Shown: positions 35,200 to 46,500 of the stretch, piece by piece
Numbering within the stretch: position 1 is the first letter of the stretch
Layout of the letters: every line of letters starts with the position of its first letter
Source of the DNA: Acheta domesticus
Taxonomy: Eukaryota; Arthropoda; Insecta; Orthoptera; Gryllidae
Direction: 5' to 3'
DNA length: 64,000 nt
Assembly: GCA_031308135.1 (NCBI GenBank)
Contig: JAHLJT010003067.1
Span: 1-64,000 of the forward strand
Notes under the pieces: generated by a model
Databases searched by the model: none
Told to the model about the DNA's origin: nothing
Seen by the model: only the letters and a program-made list of their open reading frames with translations
Program-made: the position numbers and the translations under genes

Positions 35200-35880
35200 G
35201 CATTTGAAAAATAACTACTGCGAGAAAGTATGTGCCATTCTAAAGCACCACTAGTTTATATATTTACCGTCCCTTATTACACATGTGCAGAAAGTACATT
35301 TTGTCAAGAAAAAATTTGGAGCGGTTTGTGAGAACATTTTTTTTTGTAAATTTGAATCGCAATTTACGCAAAAACTACTCGTTTTTCTAAAAAAGGGTTC
35401 ATGACCTTATTTCAAGTGCTAATTTTGTACAACCGACTTTGTCTGAGGCAAAACTCTCTATCTTCAATTTTGGAGTTTTTAAACAGTTTTTTGCAATTTT
35501 CGAAAAATTGGGCCTATCCAGGTAAAGTACCCTCAAATACTAAATATCGGTTTCAAATTCCAGAGGCCTTGAGACGAGTAAAAACGATCGGGGAATATCA
35601 ATTTTGAAGAAAATCGGCCGAACGGTTTAGACGCTAGCGTTGACCACAGACGGACGTTTTGCCGTCAATCGATTTTGTAGTATGAAGAAGCAACAAATCA
35701 TGGATTTTGACTACACCACGAGATAGAGGATTTTTTTTCTAAATTTAGCAACAGGTTTTATCCACTTTTTGTCACCAGACCCCTGCTATAAGAGTTTTTC
35801 TGGCGAAAATTCCCCGTTTTCCGCCGCACGATTACATAACTTTCTCTTCTTACGAAGTATTCGTAAGGCGAGAAAGTAAA
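35200..35880. repeat. Rep-A copy 1 (partial, rearranged)
   Basis: It contains both hallmark ends of the Rep-A family. GTGCCATTCTAAAGCACCACTAG-like sequence is at about 35227-35255 (reverse orientation). The GACGGACGTTTTGCCGTCAATC to CGCACGATTACATAACTTTC stretch is at about 35650-35850 (forward). The mixed orientation suggests a rearrangement or two partial copies. Related copies are at 43161, 46681 and 56361. Confidence 0.6.
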
Positions 35881-36069
35881 AAAGGGAAGATGTTATGTTG
35901 GTAACAGAGTAGAGTGTAATGTTGGTCAAGGAAGCAGGCAGGAGCAGGCGAGAGGAGAGAAGTGAGCGAAGTGTATATACAGTGTCGTAAAATAAATGAA
36001 CTGTTAACTATTTCTACTAGTTTTCTTTCACTTATAGAACACTAATTTAACAGCAATATTGCCCTAACA
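35873..36069 (+). mobile_element. Polypurine tract and solo-size 3' LTR of a gypsy-like element
   Basis: A purine run (GAGAAAGTAAAAAAGGGAAGA, about 35870-35890) directly precedes a 179-bp segment bounded by the inverted repeat TGTTA ... TAACA (35891-36069), starting TG and ending CA as LTRs do. A 5' LTR partner is not in the window. Direct linkage to the integrase tail at 33530-33984 is inferred. Confidence 0.5.
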
Positions 36070-36233
36070 GACAAACTACCGTATTTACTAGATTATTAGC
36101 CGAAACCGATTGTAAGCCGACCCCTAGAAATAATGAACGAAATAACGAAAAAAAATAATTTATTTATTTAAATGTAAGAAATACATTTGATGCTTGATGC
36201 ACTCAGCCCACTGATTTCCATACTTTTTAGAGA

Positions 36234-37448
36234 TCATTGACTCATGCTGTCATCAGACGATTCCAATTCCTCACTTGACTCTTTGTCACTTTTGTCCACG
36301 AAAAGGAAGTCATCTTCACTGCCGTCAAGGGCATTTGAGATTGAACATTTTTTAAAAGCCCTTGCGACAACTTCTCTAGGAATACTCTTCCAGGCATCAT
36401 CTATCCGAGCACACACTTGCGATAGACTAGCCCGTTTCACGCGCCCCGTGGGCGTGAGCATTCTGTCTTCTTTGGAGAGCCAGTCCGAGTACATTTTCTT
36501 CAACCTGTCCTTGAATGGTTTGTTGATGCATACATCCAAGGGTTGAAGTATTGACGTTTGTCCCCCTGGAATAATTGCCAAGTCGGTTCCCTGATCTTTC
36601 AACTTCTTCTTCACCGCCTCGGTGGTGTGGGCCGCGTAAGAGTCCAATACCAGGAGGCTACGTAACTCCAACAAAGCGCCAGGGCGACGTTGCCACACTA
36701 ACTGAACCCATTGTAACATCATGTCTTCCGTAAACCACCCATTTTCATTTGCGCGTACAATAACGCTCTTAGGAAAGGACTCCGATTTTGGGAGTGTCTT
36801 GCGTTTGAACACAACAAACGGAGGTAGCTTATGTCCATCAGCGGTACATGCAAGCATCACAGACATGCGCTGTTTTTCATTTCCTGTTGACAGGAACTTT
36901 ACGTCTTTCTTCCCCTTTTCTTCCACTGTATAATTTGCTGGCATATCAAAATATATTGGAGTTTGGTCTGCATTTCCTATATAACCGAGAAGGTAGTTCT
37001 TTTCAGTGCGCTGCTTTATTATGAAGCGCTGAAACTCTATCAATTTCTCTTCATAATTTTCTGGCAACTTCTGTGCAATTGACGTACGCCTTCGGAGTGA
37101 AAAACCCCAACGCTTCATAAAGAGTTGCACCCAGTGTCGACTACCCTTGAAACCGGCGATTTTCTGCTCTCGCGCAATTTCGTGAGCCTTAAGTTGAATC
37201 ATTTCAGCATTTACAGGTAAACATTTCTTACGCTGCTCCCTCACGAAATCATTCAAAACTATTTCCACTGCATGGTGCCGACCACGTTTTGGCCCTCCGA
37301 ATGTTTGTCTTTTGCTGGAACACGCACACAATTCGTCTTTCTGCTTTCTCCACCGTCTAATACAGGGCCGCTCAACTATTTGCTCCGAGGAGGAGCAGTC
37401 GGTTGCTCTCTCCTCTTCCGCCGCAGAAAGAGCACGATGACCGCTCAT
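36234..37448 (-). CDS. Pogo/Tigger-type DDE transposase, 404-codon open frame with a hAT-supplied N-terminus
   Basis: It is a cut-and-paste transposase of the CENP-B/Tigger group (DDE superfamily 1). A CENP-B-like HTH region spans about residues 50-135 (KGSRHWVQLFMKRWGFSLRR). The catalytic triad is Asp161 (GNADQTPIYF), Asp269 (LLVLDSYAAHT) and Asp305 (SILQPLDVCINKPFK), a D-D-D arrangement. An acidic Ser/Glu tail ends at 36234. No stop breaks the 404 codons. The first about 29 residues (Met at 37448 to 37363) lie inside the inserted hAT, so they are not native. The true N-terminal HTH (YTADFKRKVILFAEETSN) lies at 39635-39737, beyond both insertions. The chimeric frame could be translated if a promoter exists, but it lacks the first DNA-binding helix set, so normal activity is doubtful. 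Confidence 0.85.
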   Translation of the reverse strand: MSGHRALSAAEEERATDCSSSEQIVERPCIRRWRKQKDELCACSSKRQTFGGPKRGRHHAVEIVLNDFVREQRKKCLPVNAEMIQLKAHEIAREQKIAGFKGSRHWVQLFMKRWGFSLRRRTSIAQKLPENYEEKLIEFQRFIIKQRTEKNYLLGYIGNADQTPIYFDMPANYTVEEKGKKDVKFLSTGNEKQRMSVMLACTADGHKLPPFVVFKRKTLPKSESFPKSVIVRANENGWFTEDMMLQWVQLVWQRRPGALLELRSLLVLDSYAAHTTEAVKKKLKDQGTDLAIIPGGQTSILQPLDVCINKPFKDRLKKMYSDWLSKEDRMLTPTGRVKRASLSQVCARIDDAWKSIPREVVARAFKKCSISNALDGSEDDFLFVDKSDKESSEELESSDDSMSQ

Positions 37449-38653
37449 GACGTCATCAAATATCGATCGGTGGCGTGTGGCACAGTGGGTCGCGTCGTAT
37501 TTCTACGGGGTATTTTACGTTGTTCGGAATGAATAAGTCTCACTGCTCTGGGAAAGGATATTACGACAGAAAAAACAGTAAAATACTTTTGTAACATTTA
37601 TTGGAACAGTTACTAGATATAAACATATTAGTGTGATTTGGAAATTAAGAACACGACAATTTGCAATGCAGCATGGGAAGAAAAGTATCTTTTTGCAGAT
37701 TGCGCCGGCAATGCCAAATGTTTAGTTGCAAAACAAGTGCTCAATAACATAAAGAAATTTAATAGCGGTGACATTACACAGTTTATCATGCTACTAAATA
37801 TGAAAAGTATTATAAAGGTTGCACAAAAAATGTTATTAAATAAACTAGTAATAAAAATACTAAAAGTAAAGGAAATTAACATAAAAAATAAAGTTGATTG
37901 CGAAATCAAATACTCTAATTACACCTTTTAAATGTTTTTTTCGCAATATACTTTTTATATTTGGAAGAGATGGCATGGTGCTGTTGAGCCTTAACATGCA
38001 TTTCCGATTGTGATCTGTAATTGTACTTCTCATTCGAGATTTACAGATTTTCAAAGCAAAAAATTGCTCACAGTTGTATGTTGATCCAAACGTACTTAAC
38101 AATCGAGGAGTATTCCGATGCAGTTTTGGAAAACGGTTTTGTAGGAAGTTCTTTTCCTAAATGCTCACGTTGTAGTATCGGTATGCAATGAAATTAAATT
38201 CTTTTGTATTGTGTTATTTTACTGCCAAAACAACATAAGAACATCAAAATACATCCAAAACTTAATTCTAGTGAGGCATTGTTTTTCAGAACACTGAAAA
38301 CTTCCTTTTGTTCTTCTTCTGCGTACTTTTAATTTTCATCAGCATGATTTAATGTGTAATGTCGTTGCAAATTAAATTTCTTCACGTGAAACCCTTTATG
38401 TAAACTAAACTTTTGGCATAACTGCCGTAGTCGGCGAAAAGATACTTTTCTTCCCATACTGCATTGAAAATTGTCGGTGTAGGTGCTCTTGTCTGTGAAG
38501 TGCTCGCGTGGACTTCCATGTTTCCGTGACTGGAATTACAGGGACACTGTATCAGAGGTTATCGCCAGGCGCGCAACGCTCGGGCTCCGGTGTCCCGCTC
38601 TCGGCTGACAACGCGGCTCCGCGCTGCCGATTTGCTCTGCTTGAGCGGCCCTG
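37363..38653. mobile_element. hAT element inside the Tigger transposase gene, 1291 bp
   Basis: The ends are CAGGGCCGCTCAA (37363-37375) and its complement (38641-38653). The perfect 8-bp duplication GTCTAATA is at 37355-37362 and 38654-38661. Inside, the forward strand has a BED-finger-like piece (AWEEKYLFADCAGNAKCLVA, from 37668) and the reverse strand has a hAT C-terminal piece (FGSTYNCEQFF with PNIKSIL, 37900-38102). The two pieces face each other, so the interior is deleted and rearranged. It needs transposase from elsewhere. Confidence 0.92.
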
Positions 38654-38665
38654 GTCTAATACGTA

Positions 38666-39589
38666 GGTCATTCAATAATTAAAGAGACAAATTGGTCTGG
38701 AGAGAAAACTGTGGGTAGGACGAGTTTGGTAATTTTAGGACTTTGCGTTGGCATCACTAGGATGAACCCTGACCATCTGAAGGATCAACATTGTTGTGTT
38801 CATAACCTCAAAATTAAGATGAACGATGGCGAGTCCACTTGAAAATTCCACATTGATTGAAGAACATTCTTTGATTCGTTTTCAACGTGCTGAAGGTGAC
38901 AAACAAGCTAATATATATTCTAGAATGATCATAATGTATGCTGAAAGTTGTAAGAACTGTGAGAATTTTTACAATTTGGTGGAACAGTTCAAAAATGGTC
39001 GAAGCTCAGTGACTGACAAACATCGTTCTCGCCACATCAGCAAGAAAAGTCATGTTGACTGAAATTGGGGACGCTGTAGGTGCGTTTTTTGTGATTATCA
39101 TGAAGAACAGTCTTTAGTAAACAGCCAATATTGTTTAGATATGTTTTTGAAGAAGGTGAAGCCAGTCATGAGAGAGAAAAGTCATGGATCTCAGAGGAGA
39201 GATGTGATTCTCCAGCAAAACAACGCACGTCCTCACACTCCACAACAAACCCGTGAAACCATTGACAAAATGGGTTGGGAGGTACTGCCTCATCCCCCTT
39301 ACAGCCTCAATTTAGCACCATGTGATTTCCATTTGTTTGGCCCACTGAAGGAGGCATTACGTTGGGAGAAGTCCCAAGATAACGAGGTTGTCAAAAAAAA
39401 TTTGTGGGAAATTGGTTCAAACACCAAGATAAAAAGTACTTTGCAGCCGTCATACAAAAGCTGGTAGCCCTTTGTAACAAGTGCATAAATGTTGGTGAGA
39501 AATATATTAAAAAGTAGGAGAAGTCCTGTTTTGTAAAAATAAACATTTATTTCTCCAGACCAATTTGTCTCTTTAATTATTGAATGTCC
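38666..39589 (+). mobile_element. Internally deleted mariner element, 924 bp
   Basis: The TIRs begin GGTCATTCAATAATTAAAGA on the left and match the complement on the right for over 35 bp (through GACAAATTGGTCTGGAGA). TA precedes the left end (38664-38665); CA follows the right end, probably a mutated TA. The forward strand holds an N-terminal HTH remnant (38826-39062) and a C-terminal catalytic remnant (39141-39467). Confidence 0.9.
38826..39467 (+). pseudogene. Mariner transposase remnant
   Basis: The N-terminal frame includes the HTH-type NFYNLVEQFKNGRSSVTDKH. The C-terminal frame has ILQQNNARPHTPQQTRETID, PPYSLNLAPCDFHLFGPLKE and a tail. The mariner second Asp (usually H-DNARPH) reads NNARPH here, and the third motif keeps APCDFHLF. 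The central third of the protein is missing and the frames differ, so the copy is dead. Confidence 0.88.
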
Positions 39590-39619
39590 CAGAATGAATT
39601 GTATGAAATGAATCCATTG

Positions 39620-39737
39620 AATGAATCGTATTACTTTCATCAACTCCATAACGCCGCTGCGCAGAAAGATTTGACGTCTCCTCAGCAAACAGGATGACTT
39701 TTCTTTTGAAATCGGCAGTATAATGAAAGCGCTTCAT
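39620..39737 (-). pseudogene. Displaced N-terminal exon-like piece of the Tigger transposase
   Basis: The reverse strand from Met at 39735-39737 reads MKRFHYTADFKRKVILFAEE then TSNLSAQRRYGVDESN, the first CENP-B-type HTH. Its continuation, RIRRWRKQKDEL, resumes at about 37360 on the other side of the mariner and hAT. About 40 bp of ATTCATT-rich DNA after VDESN is not explained by the element. Confidence 0.75.
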
Positions 39738-40269
39738 TATAAGATTTTGGTCTCGCTAACCCCAATAGCACATTCACTAATTACCCCCAGCTACAAACAG
39801 ACAGCCGCAGAACTGTTGTAGAGATAAAAGATCTGATTGATTGACAGCTACAGTTAGGAAGGAGAGGGTGTCCGTTATCCAATCGCAAGCTCTTAATTTT
39901 TGATGACGTCACTACCTGAGATCAGTGAAAAAGAATGACTGCTGGGGTCGCTCCCGGGCTTGGTGGCCGGAACCACGTGCGTGTCGCGACTAAGGCAACA
40001 CCGCTTTATCCCCAACTGTCACTCAGAAATTTTAATCAGACAATTATAAATTTCAAATTAACATATGTGGGTTTCATACGGGTTTTATCCGTACTTTCTA
40101 CCGTGTCTGCTGCGTGGCCGGCGAAAAATAGACATATTTCCGGATGTCTGGTGTCAGCTACGTTATAGCAACACGATGATACCGATTCTAAGCCGAGGGT
40201 CAATTTTTGAACTACAAAAAAGGGGAAAAAAGATCGGCTTACAATCGGGTAAATATGGTAGTTTGAAGA

Positions 40270-41820
40270 AAAATACATTTAAAGCTTCAATGATGTTTGT
40301 ATTAAAATGCACGAAAAATGGAATTTTATTAATACTCATTTAAAGAACAAAATTAATATTGTTAAAACAAATTAAAACAGAAGTTAATCTTCCTAGTTTT
40401 AATAATATTAACCTATTTCTTTATGTGTATATTGATAAAATTTCATTTTAAGTGGGAAGCATACTTCCCTCTGACTGTTAAAGTATTAAGGGATAATCTG
40501 CAAGTAACAAACACTATACCCCGCATTTTTTGATAACAGGACGACAACTGTTAAGTAGAATTTAATATTTCAAAAACTAACATTGCTGTAAGTTTTTCAA
40601 ATAATTCAGTTGTTTTCGACAATAAGTGCCTTTTGATTGGGGCAGTATTGAAAAGAAAAAAAGAAAAAAAGGAAAAAGTTAAAATTTCTTTGAACGAAGA
40701 TTGCCTTTTTGCTAAATCATGCTAATAGAGAGTACTACAAGCTTATTTGGTAATGTGGATGCAAGAGAAGTGTTTCAAGAGTAGCAAACTATAAGTAAAT
40801 CAAATTTAAAGATTTTGTGGGTTAGGGTGGTTTTGCAATGGATCCCTTCAATATATAGCATCTTTATTTTTTTAAATAAAATAACAACAATTTCAAGAAA
40901 AATGTAGAAACTGATGTTTTAATTAACATTTTTCTGCTTTTAAAGTAATTATGGATAAATGAATCACTTAACGATTTCGTTTTAAAGTAAAACATTTAAT
41001 ACAATTTTAAAATATCTTATTTAAATCAAATAAATTTGATTTAAATCAAAAGCATAATATTTTTTATCATGACTTTTTTCAGCCGTAGTTCACAGCATCT
41101 ACCACAATCCCCAGTTGGGAATTGAACAAATTCCAATTTTAGACAAAAGTCAAAATCACAAAATGAATAAGACTAGATACATTTTATTTTTGGTAAAAAT
41201 GGCAATATGTAAATGGAAATAGCAAAAACAAAAATCTGGTAGGTAATGGTAAACAAAATTAGTTAATAAAATAGTTTGAAATAAAATAAAATTTCAAAAG
41301 TAATTTTCATCTCAATTAACACTGCCTTTTTAAGAAAATATGACACCTATTTTATCCTGTTAAGAGCCTAATTTTGGAAGCTAATGGGAAAGTTGAGAGG
41401 TTAGGGAAGAAAAGTCTTTTGATGGTAGGATGAAATGGGTTGAAAATAAGTATCAAATCATAAGGAAACAAGATATCAATTATTTTTTACCTATAAATTA
41501 TGTTCCTATTAAATGAACATAAAAATAATATATTTTTCTTTGTTCTGGCATATTCTAACATATGGCATTCTAGCTTGGGGTGGAACTTTCAACAGCACTT
41601 GACACTCCTTAAATAATACCCAAAAAAGTATTTTAAAAATAACATAAAAAACACAAATCATGTCCAACAGAAAAACTAAATGACAACAAAAACATTTGCA
41701 AATATTTTAGAAAAACATTGATCACAATGAATCATAAAATACTGAGAAAAGTCAGCATGAAAATTGACGGAATACAATACTGTAAAACCCAGCTAGAATC
41801 ATGTAATGAATCAATAAAAT
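40270..41820. other. AT-rich stretch without supported genes
   Basis: It contains A-rich and T-rich tracts (for example at about 40655-40680 and 41030-41060). I see no coding or repeat structure I can defend. Confidence 0.4.
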
Positions 41821-41829
41821 ACTTAGGGG

Positions 41830-42480
41830 AAACTAATGTACCTTGTCAATGAACAGGACATCTTTAACATAGATGAAACTGGTTTAGTTTTTGTTGTTCC
41901 GAACAATACTCTTTTCTTTAAAGGCGAGAACTGCCATAGAGGCAAAAAATGTAAATTACGATTTACTGTGATGTTGGGAGCAAATGCCAACAGTTCTGAA
42001 AAGCTTTGCTCATTTGTTATAGGAAAGCCCAAGAAACCTTGATGCATCAAGAACATGAAAACATGGCCCACGAAATACAAGGATAATACAAAAGCTTGGA
42101 TCACTTCCTAACTTTTGACACACAAATGCATACTCTTGATGTGTAATGGGAATGCAGAACAAGAATTCGTTTATTTGCTGATCAGTACTCTACTCATTCA
42201 AAGCAAATGAACTTGGGAAACATTAGAATTGAATGCTTGGCAGCAAATTGTACAAGCAAGCTACAGCTAATGGACTTAGTCACAATCCATGCTTTCAAGA
42301 CCGACTACTTAAAAGATGTGCAGAGATTATTAAGTTTGATGGAGTCAGGGAAGGACACAAAGACATTTAAAATATCCATCCTTATTGCACTGCATTATTT
42401 GCAAAGGCATGGAAAGATGTAAATTAATCCACCATCTGCAACAGCTTTAGAAAAATTGGGTTCTTCCAAACACTCCAGGA
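41830..42480 (+). pseudogene. Second Tigger/Jerky-type transposase remnant
   Basis: The forward frame at 41836-42042 reads DIFNIDETGLVFVVPNNTLF, then RGKKCKLRFTVMLGANANSS and KLCSFVIGKPKKP, the first-Asp region of Tigger transposases. A later frame at 42207-42422 (IRIECLAANCTSKLQLMDLV, IHAFKTDYLKDVQRLL) is the third-Asp region, with the usual Q-P-M-D read as QLMD. Stops separate the two. It differs from the copy at 36-40 kb and represents another subfamily. Confidence 0.75.
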
Positions 42481-43052
42481 TTAAGTGAAGAAGAGAAAGA
42501 AGAAGAAGTGATCTTATTCTTGCATAGACATTAAAAATGTTTTATGAAGTTACAGACTTCCTCCATTCTAATGAACTTGTGACTATGCAAACTTTCTGTA
42601 GAAAGTATGATTGAACTGTTCAGGGAGAAAATTAGTGAAAAAAGCAATAGTAATTTTGATGATTAAGGCCTAGATGATCATGACCTAAAAATGTAGAAAT
42701 ATGCAAGCAGTAATGACCTAAAAACACGAAAATATGACCATAAATATGACTTTAAAATTTTTTGGTTGTGTTATCAAAACCTTCAAAATCTTTCTACTGT
42801 TTAATATCCATTATATAGAAAATATACTTTTAAAATCTAGCACATTCACTATTCACACCTCCTTTGGCACCATGAAGACAATTCTACTTGCTAAAGTTAT
42901 TTAATAAATTTTATAGACGCGGTTGACCTTGGCACAAAACTAAACTAACACTTCCTTCGCATCTGGTTCTTTCTACGCTTTCTCTTTCTCCATCTTTATA
43001 GCTTACCCTCCTAAAACACACACACACGAGATAGATAGATATATAATATATA

Positions 43053-43069
43053 TATAATTGTGTTTCCTG

Positions 43070-43136
<67 letters not shown>

Positions 43137-43150
43137 GAAACACAATTATA
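43053..43150. repeat. 98-bp perfect-arm palindrome around an (AT)n core
   Basis: The arms TATAATTGTGTTTCCTGTAT (43053-) and ATACAGGAAACACAATTATA (-43150) are exact complements, and the middle is pure AT repeat. The whole is self-complementary and would extrude as a cruciform. It directly precedes a Rep-A copy. Confidence 0.92.
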
Positions 43151-43160
43151 TGCAACAAAT

Positions 43161-43540
43161 TAGTGGTGCTACAGAATGGCACAGGCTTTCCCGTATTAGT
43201 TTTCTATTTCGTTTGGTCTAAGCTAGCTGATCGGACTTGCCAATACTATTGACAGCTGCTATCTATCAGTTTGGAAACAATCGTACGAATAGTTTAGACA
43301 CTACTGTTGTTCAACTTGTTCACATACGCCCGACGGACGGACGTTTTGTCGTCAATCGACTTTTCATATCAAGGACCCACAAAACATGGATTGTGACAAC
43401 ACCACGCGTTAAAGGATATTTTTTCTCTCTCTCAACTGGAATTACCAACTCTTTTGTTATCAGGGCATAGTAAAAAGAGTTTTTCTGACGAAATTTCGCA
43501 ATTTTTTCGCGCAGCATTACATAAGTTTCTCTCTACTGCG
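43161..43540 (+). repeat. Rep-A copy 2, short (about 380 bp)
   Basis: It starts TAGTGGTGCTACAGAATGGC and ends GCGCAGCATTACATAAGTTT, then CTCTCTACTGC. Both ends match the longer copies at 46681-48422 and 56361-58830, so the middle is deleted here. Rep-B copy 2 begins at once after it. Confidence 0.8.
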
Positions 43541-43543
43541 TAA

Positions 43544-46500
43544 GAGCCATTCCACGTCAAATCGCACAAGAGTTGACACGACATTTTTTAAAATGTACGA
43601 TATTTTTTTTCTGGTCTGGTCATCAAAAAAAGAGACACGTATTTTTTTATTTGCCTGAAAAATTATTATTTGTGTAGTTATGGCTATGTTAAATTTTGGA
43701 ATTTACAGGTACTTCAAAAAATAAGATCAATTATCTCTCCGAATGTACTAAATATAAAAATTTCTGGTTTGTGTCATTTAATACTTTGAAATATTTTTTT
43801 TATTCTTCTGTAAATACATTTTTCAAAAAATATTTTTTTCATTTTAAAAAATGTATTTTTTTCAAAAAAAGTAAAATTTCTATAAAAACTCGATGAGATA
43901 AAAATTTGAAAAAAATATAGGCGTGTTCCTTGTTCAATTTTCTATAAAATACAACAAGAAAGAAAGTGGGCACTCCACACATACAGTTCTAAGAAAATCA
44001 ATTGTAAGTATGAGGGAGCGCTCTGCTTACCCATGCACTAACGAATTGTGTTCGGCCAGTCGTTGATGCAAGTGCTGAAGAACTGAAAAAAGAATTACCG
44101 TCTGCCTGATAAGGGTTTCAAGAGTTATTAGTACTTCAGATGTTCACTCTGCCCCCAGAATATATGACATTGTGTCAGACGTATTTTTGTGGGTAACATC
44201 GTGGGTGATTTGAGGGTTACCTATGTTCTTATGGGTGAGAGCGAAACGAATTGAAATACGAGCCATTCCACGTCAAATCTCACTCGAACTCACACGACTA
44301 TTTAAAAAAAAATGACACGAATATATGGGATTCATTCTGGACATCAAAAACAGAGACTCGTGTTTCTTTATTAGCCTGAAAATTGTTCATTTGTGTAGTT
44401 TCGCCTGTATTAAATTTTGAAATTTACGCGTACTTTACAAAATATGATTAATTGACGCTCTGAATGTACTTAACATAAAAATTACTGGTTTGTTTCATTT
44501 AATTTTTTGATATGTGTATTTTATTCATTTGTAAATTACTTTGTCAAAAATAAATATTTCATTAAAAAATTGTAATTATTTTAAAAAACGAAAATTTCTT
44601 TATGAACTCTCTCAGATTAAAATTTGAAAAATAGGCATATTTCTTGTAACATTTTCTACAAAACATAACAAGAAAAAAGTGGGCACTCAACACGTACAGA
44701 TAAAAAAATCAATTGTAATTATGGTACTCGGGCGCGTGGTTCCTGCCCCTGCACTAACGAATTGTGTTCGATCAGTCTTGGATATTAATGCCGACGAACA
44801 ATAAAAAGAATGGCCCTCTGCCTAATTTGGGTTTCAAGAAACATTAGTAAATCTATGTTCATTCTTTCCCCAGAAGGGATGGGTGACAGCAAAACGAATG
44901 CTTTTCCTCGTGTCAGCGAAACGAATTTTACTGCGAGTCCCTTTGCATCTTAGGGAAGGGGTGCCCTCCTGACCTCGCTCGTGAAGTACCATCGTCCACT
45001 TGTCAAGGGACATGGTAAAATTTTCTCAACATTAGTCGCATTAAGACAAGAGTGCTAGTATTTGTTCTGTGAATCGTGTGTACACTGTGCAACATGAGTG
45101 ACGATCAGCGTATGAAATAGATGTTTCAATGCATTGAAACTTTCTGATCACGATGTTTTAAAAAGAAAATCTCCAAGACGCGTAAACCACGATTTGCTGG
45201 TGAATTTACAGGAGTCATTAGATTGGCGAATTTGTGATTCATTTCGGAAGAAAGGGAATCGGCTTCCAAAACGGCCTTTTCTTAATGAAGATAGCATCGA
45301 GATGGCTCCCGTGGCATTAACGAAAGTAGCGGAACGTCCATTGAAAAAAGTGGAAATCAAGGAAGTGACAATTTAAGCTCTTCAGATAGTTCAAGTGTCT
45401 GCGAAATGAATAAAGAGAAGATGAACATGAGTTTAATTGCAATAGGAGAAACCACCGCCACGAAAAGAAAATTGGAACAAAATGGCACCCCCACGAGAAA
45501 TTTTAGAAAGTACAAAGTGCCAACACAGATAAACTTTTTCACATTGAAGATCCTTCGATGTCGATCGAAAAACCAGACAAAGATACTATTTAGTAACTTA
45601 TCGATTACTTTCACTCAACAGATGACATGACGTTGAAAATTTAAATTTTGACAATTTTTGAAAGTTGGACATACAATAAAATTAAACGACTTTTTGCAGC
45701 AACCGAACGCATGATAAAAGTGTCTAAAACATTGGCTGAAGAAAATGGAATTTTGTCCAGAACTGAAGTAAATTCGATAGGGAATTAAAACTGTGCATTG
45801 TGACGAAAGTTCAGGAATTCTATGGTACGCGAGTACTTGTATTTAAAGTGAGTTTTGAGGGACCAGAAAATTTCAAAATGTCAGTCAAAACCTGAATCAA
45901 GAATCCGTCATTTAATTATTTATAAAAATATTAATATTATTTATATGTATATTAATAGACATGAATATTATTATTTATAAATTCAATCATGAAGTTTCAC
46001 CACCTCAAGAAGTACTTAAATTACTGCTTCATCCAAAGAAACCGACGACCAGTAACGCAACAAACGTGTCTATTGCAGCAATCTATTACACACTGGTTCG
46101 TAAAATATTATTATCTTTTAAAGTTACTGAGATCCCACTTTGATTTTTTCTGGGATTATTATCAATACTCTAGTGCGTTTATAAATATTTTTTTAAAATT
46201 TTTAGCTCATCGAGTTTACAAAAATATTCAATTTTCCAAATTTCAGTTTTTTAAAAAAAATTGAAAATTCAAAAAATTAATTATTTTGCAAAATCTTAGA
46301 AATTGAACATGTTTTTAAGTTTCGAATGGAATTTGAGCGGAATTTCTATAATTGGTGTATTCAAATGTATAATATTTTTAAGTTAGTGATGCGCGTCATT
46401 TTTAGCTAATTTCATTATACAATTTTTCCGAAAATAATAAAGTTAGAAAAAAATAAAAATACACGTGTTCACTTATTTGATCCATATAACAAATAGAAAA

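Larger units (their letters stand above)
36079..40258 (-). mobile_element. Pogo/Tigger DNA transposon carrying nested hAT and mariner insertions
   Basis: The terminal sequences CCGTATTTAC (36079) and GTAAATATGG (ending 40258) are inverted, and both are bounded by TA (36077-36078, 40259-40260). TIR homology extends inward (CGATTGTAAGCCG at both ends) and slightly outward (CAAACTA / TAGTTTG). Without the hAT (1291 bp + 8-bp duplication) and the mariner (924 bp), it would be about 1.96 kb, a normal Tigger size. The transposase is on the reverse strand. Confidence 0.85.
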
